A stretch of 64,000 bases of DNA from Paenibacillus sp. HWE-109 (GTDB lineage Bacteria > Bacillota > Bacilli > Paenibacillales > NBRC-103111): assembly GCF_022163125.1 (NCBI RefSeq), contig NZ_CP091881.1:3410001-3474000 (forward strand). Direction: 5' to 3'. This document shows, piece by piece, positions 36,300 through 45,017 of the stretch (positions within the stretch are counted from its first letter, which is position 1; each line of letters opens with the position of its first letter). The notes beneath the pieces were generated by a model that saw nothing but the letters and a program-made list of their open reading frames with translations, had not been told where the DNA came from and did no database searches. Made by a program: the position numbers and the translations under genes.

Positions 36300-36917
36300 T
36301 TACTGCGGATCCTCAATTTCCAAGCTTTCTGTCTCCCATTCCTCAACTTCAAAATCCAAATCATCCAAGAACATATCTTTAATTTCCTCATCGGTCAATT
36401 CGTACCTTGCGTTCTCCAATGAATCTTCAATTCCTTCGATATGCTCTTTTAGGAATCCAATGCTTAATTCATAACAAATTAGTAAGTTATGATGCATCTT
36501 ACTAACTTCTTCTTCTGTCAAATCAATTTCATAATGCATTATTTTATTTCTGAGATTATTGAGATAAAGTACTGAATTATGAAACGCTTCATTCACTTCA
36601 ACATCACAAAGATCCTTTAAGCGATTGATTGCATCAATTATGTTAACAGTTTTTAATGTATTATCTACCTCAAGGACGTTCCTTTTGCCTGAGTTCTTTA
36701 GCTTACCTTTAGCTTTTATATAAGAATTGATGTCACTAAAGATAAGAAGTTCTAATTTTTCTTTAAGTATGTATTTAAATAAAACCTCATTAGCGTGATT
36801 AATCGATAATATTGCATCTTTATAATGATGATATTCAGGATCCGCTTTAATCTTTTTTATAGAATTAAACGCTGCTTTAAAAGAGTCCACTCCATTTTCA
36901 AAAAGGCCATACTTCAT
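36300..36917 (-). CDS. HEPN-domain protein with R-x4-H motif
   Basis: 205 residues, all helical in appearance, start ATG at 36917 with AAAGGGAG 8 nt upstream. HEPN characters are the helix AILSINHANEVLFKYILKEK (35-54) and the motif R123-N-K-I-M-H128, the R-x4-6-H arrangement of HEPN ribonucleases. The C-terminal 40 residues are strongly acidic. HEPN RNases act as toxins in toxin-antitoxin and abortive-infection systems; no MNT partner lies beside it, though the SEC-C gene 72 bp upstream could be its partner. Function is inferred from the motif only. Confidence 0.65.
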   Translation of the reverse strand: MKYGLFENGVDSFKAAFNSIKKIKADPEYHHYKDAILSINHANEVLFKYILKEKLELLIFSDINSYIKAKGKLKNSGKRNVLEVDNTLKTVNIIDAINRLKDLCDVEVNEAFHNSVLYLNNLRNKIMHYEIDLTEEEVSKMHHNLLICYELSIGFLKEHIEGIEDSLENARYELTDEEIKDMFLDDLDFEVEEWETESLEIEDPQ

Positions 36918-36989
36918 GGTTTCGTCTCCCTTTCATATCCTTGTATTTTCATAATTTCTACCTCCATTTTAAATTATTCATGACCACAT

Positions 36990-37856
36990 TCAACCGATTT
37001 GTTCAAAATTGTCTGTAAACCATTGTGAAAGATGCTTATAGAAAAAGACTTTTTCAAATCCGCGTTTTACTAAGAAGTAATCCCCAAATACACCAATGTT
37101 AATTTTTTTGATTGACATATCAGCTGGAGCATCAATTTGTAGACTAATTCGTAAAGCATTATTCGAATTGGGTTCACTGCAATGTAATGGATTACTCGTA
37201 ACCTTAAACTTCCGACAGTTAAATGGTCTAACTTGATAAATTTCACATTCTCCGGAGTCACCCAAAAAAGCACAAGGACTTTTTTTGAGGGCATACTCTC
37301 CGATTAGCGCCTTGTCCTTTGCAATCATTTCTGGCGTAGGCGAATTCCTGCTATTAATTTTAACTTTAGTAGATATCCTCTCAATTTCTTCAACTGAAAA
37401 GTTTTCGAGTACATGTTTACGTATATGTTCTGCTTCAATAGGGCTGACATCAACATAGAGGTTACAGCAAGCCGAACATCCTTTTTGGCAAGATGTTTTT
37501 CCATCTAATTCTTTTATAGATTCGTTATATAACTCGTATAATTCTTCTAGCAATTCTATGCCATCTTCCATTGAAATCATTTTCACACTATCACTTGCAA
37601 TATTTTCGATATCTTTCCTAGTCAAATTCGAGAATTGATCTACATCTTTTAACATCTTTTTAAAGGGGAATAGGTCGACTTGCTTCGTTAATTCATTAAG
37701 CTTTTCTTGATCAAACCTCACTTCCTCTCCCCGGTAATTAATTGCTAATAAAGGGTGCTTTTCATCTTTGATTGAACAACACTTTTTGTATTTTTCACCA
37801 CTTCCACATGGACAGGAATCATTCCTTCCTATTTTTCCTATTACTGCAACACCCAC
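36990..37856 (-). CDS. SEC-C motif plus YkgJ-type cysteine-cluster protein
   Basis: 288 residues from the GTG at 37856 (GAGGTG upstream; a second GTG nine bases earlier is less well placed). The N-terminal SEC-C zinc motif reads GRNDSCPCGSGEKYKKCC (residues 11-28). The YkgJ-like metal cluster domain follows: CQKGCSACCNLYVDVSP (about 122-138), CAFLGDSGECEIYQVRPFNCRKF (about 195-217). Such proteins are often zinc or iron-binding and of unknown role. SEC-C motifs occur at the ends of several defence proteins. Low GC and position between phage genes suggest acquired cargo. Confidence 0.75.
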   Translation of the reverse strand: MGVAVIGKIGRNDSCPCGSGEKYKKCCSIKDEKHPLLAINYRGEEVRFDQEKLNELTKQVDLFPFKKMLKDVDQFSNLTRKDIENIASDSVKMISMEDGIELLEELYELYNESIKELDGKTSCQKGCSACCNLYVDVSPIEAEHIRKHVLENFSVEEIERISTKVKINSRNSPTPEMIAKDKALIGEYALKKSPCAFLGDSGECEIYQVRPFNCRKFKVTSNPLHCSEPNSNNALRISLQIDAPADMSIKKINIGVFGDYFLVKRGFEKVFFYKHLSQWFTDNFEQIG

Positions 37857-37927
37857 TAAAATCACCTCGTCAATAGTTATTCACTGACAGTTCGACAATT
37901 TCCTAGTTTTCCCTTATTTTTACAACA

Positions 37928-39729
37928 TCACAATCTTTTTATCGCTAAGCTTCCAATAGAAGGTAACATAATATGCTTTGTGCTTGGTGGTCTCCGTAAT
38001 CTCATTTGTTGAGCTATTCCGTACCCTAACACCCTATCATCCTTGCACCCGCCTAATGTTCCTTTTCCCATAGCCTGTGGCTTACCAGTTCTATTCCTTA
38101 CAAACGTCTTCATTTCGCTGATTAAGTTGGCATCGTTGATTCGCCATACACCTTCTCGAATACCTTCGATAAGTGCATCAACCAAAATAGGACGAGTAAC
38201 AAGTGTTGTTGGCCACCCTGGCTTAGTTTCATTCGAACCAGCCTCGGCGTTATAAGAGTCATGGTGATATAAATTTTATTAATAACACTGTGTCCCACAT
38301 TGTTCGTTTCTACACCAAGCAGCGCTTCGCCGTACATCCTCCCAATGTAATCCAATTGTTTAGCGTAGACATCGAGATCCATTTGCCCATAGAGAACTGC
38401 TACATCTTCTCCTGTTTCTGCATCAATGATATATGCTGCCGATCCATCGCCGCCCTCCAATCCTTCAGCTACGTCAACTCCGATGCAGTATTCTTTGTCT
38501 GGATCGAAGTCTCTGAATATTTCAAACTCGCCTCGCTCGTCCTCAATGAACTTAACTGATGTCCAATCATAACCTACTCCTTCTAATGATGGAGGAATAA
38601 CGACTGAGTATTTAGTTCCTTTAATTGTATAGTGAGTCATTGCAGCAAGCTTGTCCTGGTTAAATACCGTACGTCCCGTTACGAGGAATGCTTCTTCTGG
38701 GGTTGAAGGATACTCTTGACGGAATACCTTTTCGTCACCGTCGAAGTCATTTCGGATCGTATACCGGCGCCATTCAAGCTGCTCATCATCGACATTGAAC
38801 TTTTCTTTCATTTCAATTTCTTCTGATGTAAGCATGTATCCATCGGGAACTGGCATTCTATAATCAGGCATATCAAACCAAGGGAAGAATAGTGGAATAT
38901 AGTCACTCTTACCTGAGACAGCACTATCCCATAATTCCTTGTATATCTCAATCCCGTTAGCTGTAGATTCAATAATGCCAACAGTACCCGGCTCTTTGGA
39001 GAAGGCCGCGAACAATGATGTGAGGTGCTTCTTCTTTTTACTCTCTGGCCAGAAAGCCAACTCTGATATATGAAGGTAATGGATTGTCTCTGATCGAGCT
39101 AGTACTTTGTTCTCAGCAGATTGCACAGTAATCTTAGATTTAAGACCAGGCTCTTTCCTGCGTTCCGTTTCCTTGATGCTTGGATTTTCAAACGTTAGCC
39201 TCCTGCTGTTATTTCTCTTCCGCATTGGTTTGATAAGATCTGGAGCTTCTTCATAATAAAGACGGAACATATCGTATAAGTTTTCCGATGCAGCAGAGTC
39301 TTGAGCAACAATGAATGAGTTTTTTGCAGCTTGCAGCGAGGATAAGTAATAAATAAGTGCCTCAGTGGTTGTCGAAAAACCCATCTGACGTGCCTTGAGG
39401 ATGATAATTCGTACAGGCTTGCCTTTTTCAATTTGATCAAATACTGTTTCGGCTAGCTTCCTTTGAGCCTTGTTTAAGGTCAAGGGAACCATTACGCCTT
39501 TCTTTGTCTTAATCTTAAGATTGTCCTTACAAAAAAGCTCGAAGTCATCCATAGATAGCTTTAATTCAGCCATCTTTTCAGGATATTCTCCGAGCTCTAT
39601 ATAAATCTTATTAACCAATTCTTCTGCAAGTATGACATGTTTCAATTTAAAGTTATGTGTCTTTGAAATTGATTCTGCTACCTTCTTAATTTGGTCATGT
39701 ATTTTGGAAAGCACATCATTCACCGCCAC
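37928..39729 (-). pseudogene. Phage terminase large subunit gene, one frameshift near the 3' end
   Basis: From the ATG at 39729 about 500 residues are intact: Walker A-like LKARQMGFSTT (about 110), Walker B with catalytic Glu in LHISELAFW (about 222), and the nuclease start IGVDVAEG (about 420). Near 38270 the frame is lost; a different frame continues YHHDSYNAEAGSNETKP through LVDALIEGIREGVW to a stop at 37928, which is the expected C-terminal end. Terminase packages DNA into the prohead. The shift removes the last nuclease residues, so the enzyme is probably inactive. Confidence 0.85.
37955..38004. repeat. Imperfect direct repeat, terL 3' end copy
   Basis: AATAGAAGGTAACATAATATG, partner of 36135-36182. 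The two copies bracket the HEPN and SEC-C genes at a distance of 1.82 kb. Confidence 0.55.
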
Positions 39730-40390
39730 CCATATATAGCTTTTGCTGTTCTACAAGTTGTCTCATTCTAGGATTCGCAGCAATGCGTACAACCGACCTA
39801 TCATAAGACCCGTCCTTAGATTCTTCCTCGAAAATTTCCATAAACAAGCGAATGTATTCCTGGACCAGCTCGAATTGAAATGCCTTTTCACGAAGTGAGA
39901 CAACGAACTTCATGTTCTCGCGGACTTCACGATTTAGAACGGATATCTCACCAACTTTCCTTCGCAATTCAAATTCAAACCTCGACTGCCAATTCTCGAT
40001 GTATGAGACGTAATTCCACTCTTCTCCGTGATCAACTAATTTACTAATCAATTCTTCCATTTCGGTTTTATACATTTTGGGTAAATCATCTATCATTTCA
40101 AAACGTTCAATTAGTCTTTTTGTCGCATCCAGATTAGTTTGGATGATATCAAGTTCTTGATGAACAGTTTTTAATACTCTTCTACGATCTGCTAGGATGG
40201 CATCTTTTTTAGTTGCTTGTTCAGCGCTTTCTCTGTCTTTAATAAATTTAGCCACGGCCGTATGAGAAATACTTTCGTTTGCCCATTCAGAACAATCCTT
40301 TGCTATATCACGAACAGACCTTCCGTTTCTAACGCCTGCCCATACGATGTCTTGGCAACCAAATGTATCTATTTTAGATGGTTTTCCCAT
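39716..40390 (-). CDS. Probable phage terminase small subunit
   Basis: 224 residues from the ATG at 40390; AGAGGGG lies 12-15 nt upstream, and a longer in-frame ATG at 40426 has no site. The N-terminal part has a helix-turn-helix look (VRNGRSVRDIAKDCSEWANE, then SHTAVAKFIKD), followed by a long helical/coiled-coil region as in small terminases. The end overlaps terL by 14 bp. Small terminases bind repeated sites near their own gene; palindromes lie directly upstream. Confidence 0.65.
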   Translation of the reverse strand: MGKPSKIDTFGCQDIVWAGVRNGRSVRDIAKDCSEWANESISHTAVAKFIKDRESAEQATKKDAILADRRRVLKTVHQELDIIQTNLDATKRLIERFEMIDDLPKMYKTEMEELISKLVDHGEEWNYVSYIENWQSRFEFELRRKVGEISVLNREVRENMKFVVSLREKAFQFELVQEYIRLFMEIFEEESKDGSYDRSVVRIAANPRMRQLVEQQKLYMGGGE

Positions 40391-40517
40391 TGTAACGTTA
40401 CACCCCTCTTTTGTAACGCTTGTCATGGCACTTGTAACGTTACAAGCTTACATATTATCTTTGCTTGAAACTCCTTTTACAACAATGGTTTAACCTGTAT
40501 CGTTTTGTAACGTTACA
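40391..40517. promoter_or_regulatory. Phased array of TGTAACGTTACA palindromes
   Basis: Three perfect 12-bp palindromes at 40391-40402, 40433-40444 and 40506-40517, plus a half site TGTAACG at 40412-40418. Spacings are 21, 21 and 73 bp, about 2, 2 and 7 helical turns, so all sites face the same side of the helix. They lie immediately upstream of terS. This could be an operator or a terminase recognition region. Confidence 0.75.
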
Positions 40518-40640
40518 GAAGTGCAAGAACTCACTATTTGATCTCTTTATCTACACATTATATTGTTCACCACCTGTTTTTTACGTTAAGGAAAATTTTC
40601 CTGAACATCCGAAACACATTAACGTTGTCCCATTTAAACA

Positions 40641-40668
40641 AAAAAGAGCTAAGACAACAAGTGTCTTA
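40641..40668 (-). terminator. Terminator overlapping the end of the two-TM protein gene
   Basis: On the minus strand TTAAGACA (including the stop codon) pairs with TGTCTTAG around CTTGT and leads to CTCTTTTTTG. Confidence 0.7.
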
Positions 40669-41262
40669 ACCCTTAAATTTATATAAACGATTTTTAAGTT
40701 TCTCTTCGGTTGCCTTATTCCTGGAGATCTTCGATTCATTTATTCTTTGTTCTTCTTTCAAATACTCTTCTTTTTCTATGACCGCTTCGTTTACCGCGTT
40801 ATTTAAAAATATTATCCATCTGAAACGCATTATGTAAAAGATAAAGACTATAATTAAAAACGCTGCGATGTAAGACAATGAAACTGAGTTGCTATCAAAG
40901 GAACTTTTAACTGCATTTTTATATGCATTCATGATTTCAAGATAATTATCATCACTTCTTGGGACGAAGTCGATAGCTTTAAAAGCAAAACCAGTAAAAG
41001 TGTTTGATAGCGTGAACACCATCGTTAAAATAAAAATGAATATCGGTATTATGATATTGATCTGTTTATAAACTTCGAGTTGAGCGTTAATACCTAACTT
41101 AATACTTCTCATTTGTTTAATGTCGTGGTTTATTACAAGATCATTTTTCATCTCGTATAACTTTCCTAAGTCAATTCCGCCATGTCCTATTAATCCCAAT
41201 TCATTTCGCTTTCTAAGATATTTACTAGCACTCCTACATTTGGTGAAATCTATTTCTTTCAT
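40666..41262 (-). CDS. Two-TM membrane protein of unknown function
   Basis: 198 residues from the ATG at 41262, behind GAGGGAG; longer in-frame starts lack a site. Two membrane segments are clear (IIIPIFIFILTMVFTLS, about 70-87, and YIAAFLIIVFIFYIMRF, about 130-147) with a charged loop between and a lysine/glutamate-rich coiled-coil tail (AVIEKEEYLKEEQRINESK). No family recognised. It lies between terS and the AbiC-like gene with its own terminator, which suggests accessory (lysogenic conversion or defence) function rather than morphogenesis. Confidence 0.7.
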   Translation of the reverse strand: MKEIDFTKCRSASKYLRKRNELGLIGHGGIDLGKLYEMKNDLVINHDIKQMRSIKLGINAQLEVYKQINIIIPIFIFILTMVFTLSNTFTGFAFKAIDFVPRSDDNYLEIMNAYKNAVKSSFDSNSVSLSYIAAFLIIVFIFYIMRFRWIIFLNNAVNEAVIEKEEYLKEEQRINESKISRNKATEEKLKNRLYKFKG

Positions 41263-41344
41263 ACTCCCTCGCCTCCCAATACTTCCCAGTTCGACGAAGT
41301 AAGAGGGAACTCCTTCTTGTACCAACTTAAGCTTCCTTTAATGA

Positions 41345-41380
41345 AATAGGGAGATAAGACGTTAGTCTTACCTCCCTATT
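41345..41380. terminator. Hairpin terminator behind the AbiC-like gene
   Basis: AATAGGGAG-ATAAGAC and GTCTTAC-CTCCCTATT form a long stem with one mismatch; the T tract is short. Confidence 0.6.
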
Positions 41381-41485
41381 TTATGAGTTATTTCTATGAA
41401 TGTGTGAAAAACGTTATACGGTAAAACAGGAAACGCAAGGTAATGAAATTCAAGGTTATAGTACTGCTGCTTGAAATGGAAGCTC

Positions 41486-42268
41486 TTAAGTGTGACTTCT
41501 ACTAACTTTTTTCTGTTTAAATATATCCTCATGTCTTTCTTCAAAACCATACACCTGTAATAAAAGCAACTTTTCAACACTTCTATCATGATTTTTACAA
41601 ATTAGTATCAACTCACTGTCAGATATCTGTATGTTTAGAATATCCGCTAAAATCTTTTTTTGATTTTTACTTAAATTGGAATCATGAATGAAATTTAATA
41701 TATAGAAAATAATATCGTAGTATCTTTTGAAATCAGAGTTTTCAGGTGTCATATCATATTGGTTGGGATCAATATTTCTGTTGTTTGCTTGGTACATAAC
41801 ACTTAGAGCAGCTTTTCCATACCTCTTTTCTTCTTCGCCTGTCTCAGGTACGATGACGGGGACACAGAATCCTTCAACATACTTTTCCTTAATAGAGATA
41901 AGAGTTATCACCGTCTCTTGAGCTACTTGGTAATCCATTAATTGTTGCTGTTTTTCAAGTTGGAATGCTGACTTTTTCAATGCTTCTGATTGAATTCTTA
42001 GATCCTCTAGTTGGGTTTTCTGGGCTTCTTGTTGGAGTACCAAGTTATCATGTTGTATTGCTAAATCTTTCCTTTGGAGATATATTGTATAAAGTATCCC
42101 TGCAAAAGCCATACCGGAAAATAATGCATTTGCTCCTCCGAACATATCTCCAAAAATCCCTCTTTCTTCCTGATTTACTCCTTTTAGTGAAAGCCATGTA
42201 TAAACCCATAAAGCAAAAACAATTAGTAAAAAAACACATAAAATCCAAATGTCATTTTTCTTTTTCAA
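41486..42268 (-). CDS. Putative phage abortive-infection protein (AbiC-like)
   Basis: 260 residues from a TTG at 42268 with AGGAGA 8 nt upstream. Two membrane helices lie at the start (WILCVFLLIVFALWVYTWL, residues 8-26, and GGANALFSGMAFAGILYTIYL, about 44-64), followed by a coiled coil rich in Q and L (RKDLAIQHDNLVLQQEAQK) and a helical C-terminal domain (RYYDIIFYILNFI). This is the layout of the putative AbiC family (PF16872), in which the short second helix motif GNALFSGLAFAG-I is characteristic. Family members are proposed to abort phage infection. The gene is intact. Confidence 0.72.
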   Translation of the reverse strand: MKKKNDIWILCVFLLIVFALWVYTWLSLKGVNQEERGIFGDMFGGANALFSGMAFAGILYTIYLQRKDLAIQHDNLVLQQEAQKTQLEDLRIQSEALKKSAFQLEKQQQLMDYQVAQETVITLISIKEKYVEGFCVPVIVPETGEEEKRYGKAALSVMYQANNRNIDPNQYDMTPENSDFKRYYDIIFYILNFIHDSNLSKNQKKILADILNIQISDSELILICKNHDRSVEKLLLLQVYGFEERHEDIFKQKKVSRSHT

Positions 42269-42859
42269 ACATATCTCTCCTCACAATGCATATTAAGTTA
42301 AATTATATAATTCGTTAGAATTATGTAAGATACCTTTGCAAATGACCCTAGATTTTGAGTATGTGGCTGGATCACGCTTCTGATCTCTTATTTTAATGAT
42401 CTAGATCACCTTAAAAGGAGGGAGTTTGCGAATTCTTGAATACTTCAGGTAAGGAAAAAAATGTTCATTGAATGAAAAAGGCCACACCTAATGTGTGACC
42501 ATCTATACTTCTTATATGTTGATTATGGTATCACCGTGAGAATTGCCATTTACCCAACCCATTTACCCAGTCGATCAAAAGCGAGTCGCCCAGGCGGTTA
42601 TGTGGTTAATGGCGAACCAAACTTTGTTCTTTTCCTTTTGAAGAGGGAGTCAGCAAAGTCTAAAAATGTAACCCTCTCGCTAATACCATGATGGATAGCG
42701 GTAATTTATTAGATGTGCCTATCGCTAATGCGCTATCTCCGGAATAGAGTTTAATCGGACTAGGGCTATTACCCATCATTGTCCTTCCTCAATAGAGGTA
42801 CAGTTACATTGTATTAAGTAATCTCTGTTGAAATGATGTTTATTCACTGCAGATCTACG
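42269..42859. other. Prophage stretch without a confident gene
   Basis: A minus-strand terminator is likely at 42475-42500 (GGTCACAC...GTGTGGCC then TTTTTC). A 39-codon minus-strand frame at 42660-42779 has a GAGGAAGG site but no recognisable relatives and may be debris of a deleted gene. Confidence 0.5.
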
Positions 42860-43498
42860 TCATTGATTCGGTAGCCTTAATCCGATCTCTCCTTCAGTGT
42901 TTCTGCCACGCCCGTAATCGATGACTACAAAATCCAATGTTCGGTTTATTTTAAGGCTACTTGCTATTCCAGCAATCGCTTTTCGTCTTTTCTCTGCAAA
43001 AGTTGTGGCTGAAATCGGGTCTATCTCTTTTTTATAGCCCTTCTCCATGTACCCCTGCGCTTTTAAATACTCCATACCATCTATGAATAAGAGTTTAGCT
43101 GCTTGCTTCTCATGCGGTTTTCTGATGTTGTTTATCACACTCTTTATGATATTGGTAATTGCTAAATAGAATTTGTAGTTTGCATGTCTGCTATCTTTTA
43201 GAACAACGGAGTTACCGGTTACATCCGCTGTTACCTCTTGTCCAGTAATACGCTTTGCAGCGCTACCTTCTGCAGATAACAAATCATAGGCAGATAGGCC
43301 GTTCTCCATCTCTTTGAGTGCGAACTCATAGTTCTTGATGATGTCTATCATGTCAACATATTTACCAAGCAGCCATTTTGTTTTTCGAATATCTTCTTCG
43401 GTTATTTCATCAAAAAATGTTACCTGGATAATCTTCTTGTTATCTTCCGATTCATCGACCATTGAATTGTTATTGGTTCTTAAATTCTTGTTGCTCAA
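42860..43498 (-). CDS. Hypothetical phage protein, possible late regulator
   Basis: About 212 residues. The start is uncertain: a TTG at 43498 is 8 nt from AGAGGG, an earlier GTG at 43507 is too close to it, and an ATG lies at 43462. The protein is helical and charged (WLLGKYVDMIDIIKNYEFAL, then NIIKSVINNIRKPHEKQAAK). Position just before the terminase genes is where RinA/ArpU-like late regulators are encoded, but I see no clear family signature. Confidence 0.6.
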   Translation of the reverse strand: MSNKNLRTNNNSMVDESEDNKKIIQVTFFDEITEEDIRKTKWLLGKYVDMIDIIKNYEFALKEMENGLSAYDLLSAEGSAAKRITGQEVTADVTGNSVVLKDSRHANYKFYLAITNIIKSVINNIRKPHEKQAAKLLFIDGMEYLKAQGYMEKGYKKEIDPISATTFAEKRRKAIAGIASSLKINRTLDFVVIDYGRGRNTEGEIGLRLPNQ

Positions 43499-43742
43499 TA
43501 TGATCACCCTCTGTTGATTTGACAGTCTTCAAGATTTCATTTTTAACACCTAAGTAAATTTTCTTTAATTCTTCGTCTGCTTTACTTAATAGTTCCTCCT
43601 CATTCTCCGCGCCATAAAACCGACATAGTGCCTCTATGGCATCCTTTACTTGATCAACTGTAGGTTGCTCTTGATTTAATAGTTCAGAAAAAGCTTTCAA
43701 CGTAGCAAATGAACTGAATTTCTGTGAGTTATCTATGCTCAT
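43470..43742 (-). CDS. Small hypothetical phage protein
   Basis: 90 residues, helical and acidic (TVDQVKDAIEALCRFYGAEN). It overlaps the start of the next gene by about 29 bp, as expected for a compact phage operon. No family recognised. Confidence 0.55.
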   Translation of the reverse strand: MSIDNSQKFSSFATLKAFSELLNQEQPTVDQVKDAIEALCRFYGAENEEELLSKADEELKKIYLGVKNEILKTVKSTEGDHIEQQEFKNQ

Positions 43743-43912
43743 TCCACTTCATCCTTCCCTGGTGAAAATGTAGATTGTACTAAGACCATTTCATCCCCAC
43801 CATTACAGTTGATGATTTGATAATTTAATTGCTTCATTTCGTTTATTTGTCTGTACCAACGCAGATCTATTTTGCATTTAATAAACTATTATATTGCAGG
43901 AGGTAGATTTGA

Positions 43913-44593
43913 ATGAAATTCAAAAGTATAAAAGCTAATTTAAGCTCTAATCAAATTTTAAAAAGAAGCCAACCGCTTTTAAACAAGAAGGTACGAGCAG
44001 CTACTTCAAATCGGTTAGACATTAGTGTTAACTATCTAATCGGCGCCCAAGAAAGAACTAACGATATAGCAAATCCATTTGGTAGGTTGTTCAATTTCAC
44101 CAAGTCATACTGGGCTGCCTATGGAATTAACATAGATAGAAACGGCTCTACTTCCTATAGATGTACTGAGAGAGGAACCTATTGTCTAGAATCTCTATCT
44201 TGCCCTGGAAATGCGAGAATGGCCCAATTGACAGATCTAATATTTAATGGTGGTTTCGCGGATGGTCACCGCGTAGTTACAGTTATTGTAGCGGGTAAAG
44301 ATGTAAGCTTTCCAAGTCCTACTTTAGGATGTACACAGACATTCGGAAACAAAAATAAATTCGGAGTTATTATTTATCTTTCAAGAGACGCAATTATTGG
44401 ATCAGATCCTTATATTCTTGCACATGAAATAGGTCATGCACTTTATGTAACTGGATTAAACTCCAACAACAAAGCAGGATTAATTGATAATTCAATCCCC
44501 GGAAACCTAATGAACAAAATTGTTCCGATAAAAAACCCGACACTAACAGAAGGTCAAATAAATGCTGCAAGAAAAAGTATTATGCTGTACTAA
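43913..44593 (+). CDS. Zinc-metallopeptidase-like protein (HEIGH motif)
   Basis: 226 residues, on the strand opposite to the phage operon, with AGGAGG upstream of the ATG (GGAGGTAGATTTGA). The zinc motif is AHEIGHALYVTG (about 178-189), and GNLMNK about 22 residues later resembles a metzincin Met-turn. Cysteines at CTERGTYC and ESLSC may form disulphides, but no signal peptide is visible. It may be a lysogenic-conversion gene. Similar HEIGH proteins of small size occur as phage or bacteriocin-like exported peptidases; the substrate is unknown. Confidence 0.65.
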   Translation: MKFKSIKANLSSNQILKRSQPLLNKKVRAATSNRLDISVNYLIGAQERTNDIANPFGRLFNFTKSYWAAYGINIDRNGSTSYRCTERGTYCLESLSCPGNARMAQLTDLIFNGGFADGHRVVTVIVAGKDVSFPSPTLGCTQTFGNKNKFGVIIYLSRDAIIGSDPYILAHEIGHALYVTGLNSNNKAGLIDNSIPGNLMNKIVPIKNPTLTEGQINAARKSIMLY

Positions 44594-44654
44594 ACGCGAC
44601 CTTTTCGGAGTTTATCCTCTCACTTACAGGACCGAGACCTTTTTCACCTCCGCT

Positions 44655-44873
44655 TCATCGAGTATTAAGATCGAATATCTTCTCGGCCTGCTGCTGTATC
44701 TTTTGCTCTGCTTCCAATAGTTCTTTCACATGTTCATTATTTGATGCACATTCATCAGCAAATTCCTGTTCTAATCGCTTATTTTGCTGTTGTAGTGTTC
44801 GGATGTGATCAATTAGCTTTTTCTTCGTCCCCATCGCTCCGAACTCGAGCAGGCGTATCTGTTCTTCCTTCAT
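44655..44873 (-). CDS. Small coiled-coil phage protein
   Basis: 72 residues, nearly all predicted coiled coil (LIDHIRTLQQQNKRLEQEFA, then LLEAEQKIQQQAEKI). An AGTGAGT-type weak site precedes the ATG at 44873. Function unknown. Confidence 0.5.
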   Translation of the reverse strand: MKEEQIRLLEFGAMGTKKKLIDHIRTLQQQNKRLEQEFADECASNNEHVKELLEAEQKIQQQAEKIFDLNTR

Positions 44874-45017
44874 AGGTACTCACTCCTCAATAATTAAAAT
44901 GCTATACGGCTGCCGTCTGACGTCTAGGTATTGCTTTCGAACGGGGCCTGCGGCCGTATGCTTACTGTAGACTCTCCGTCACCGTGAAGGAGACCTTTAA
45001 GGTCCTCAGTATTAAAG

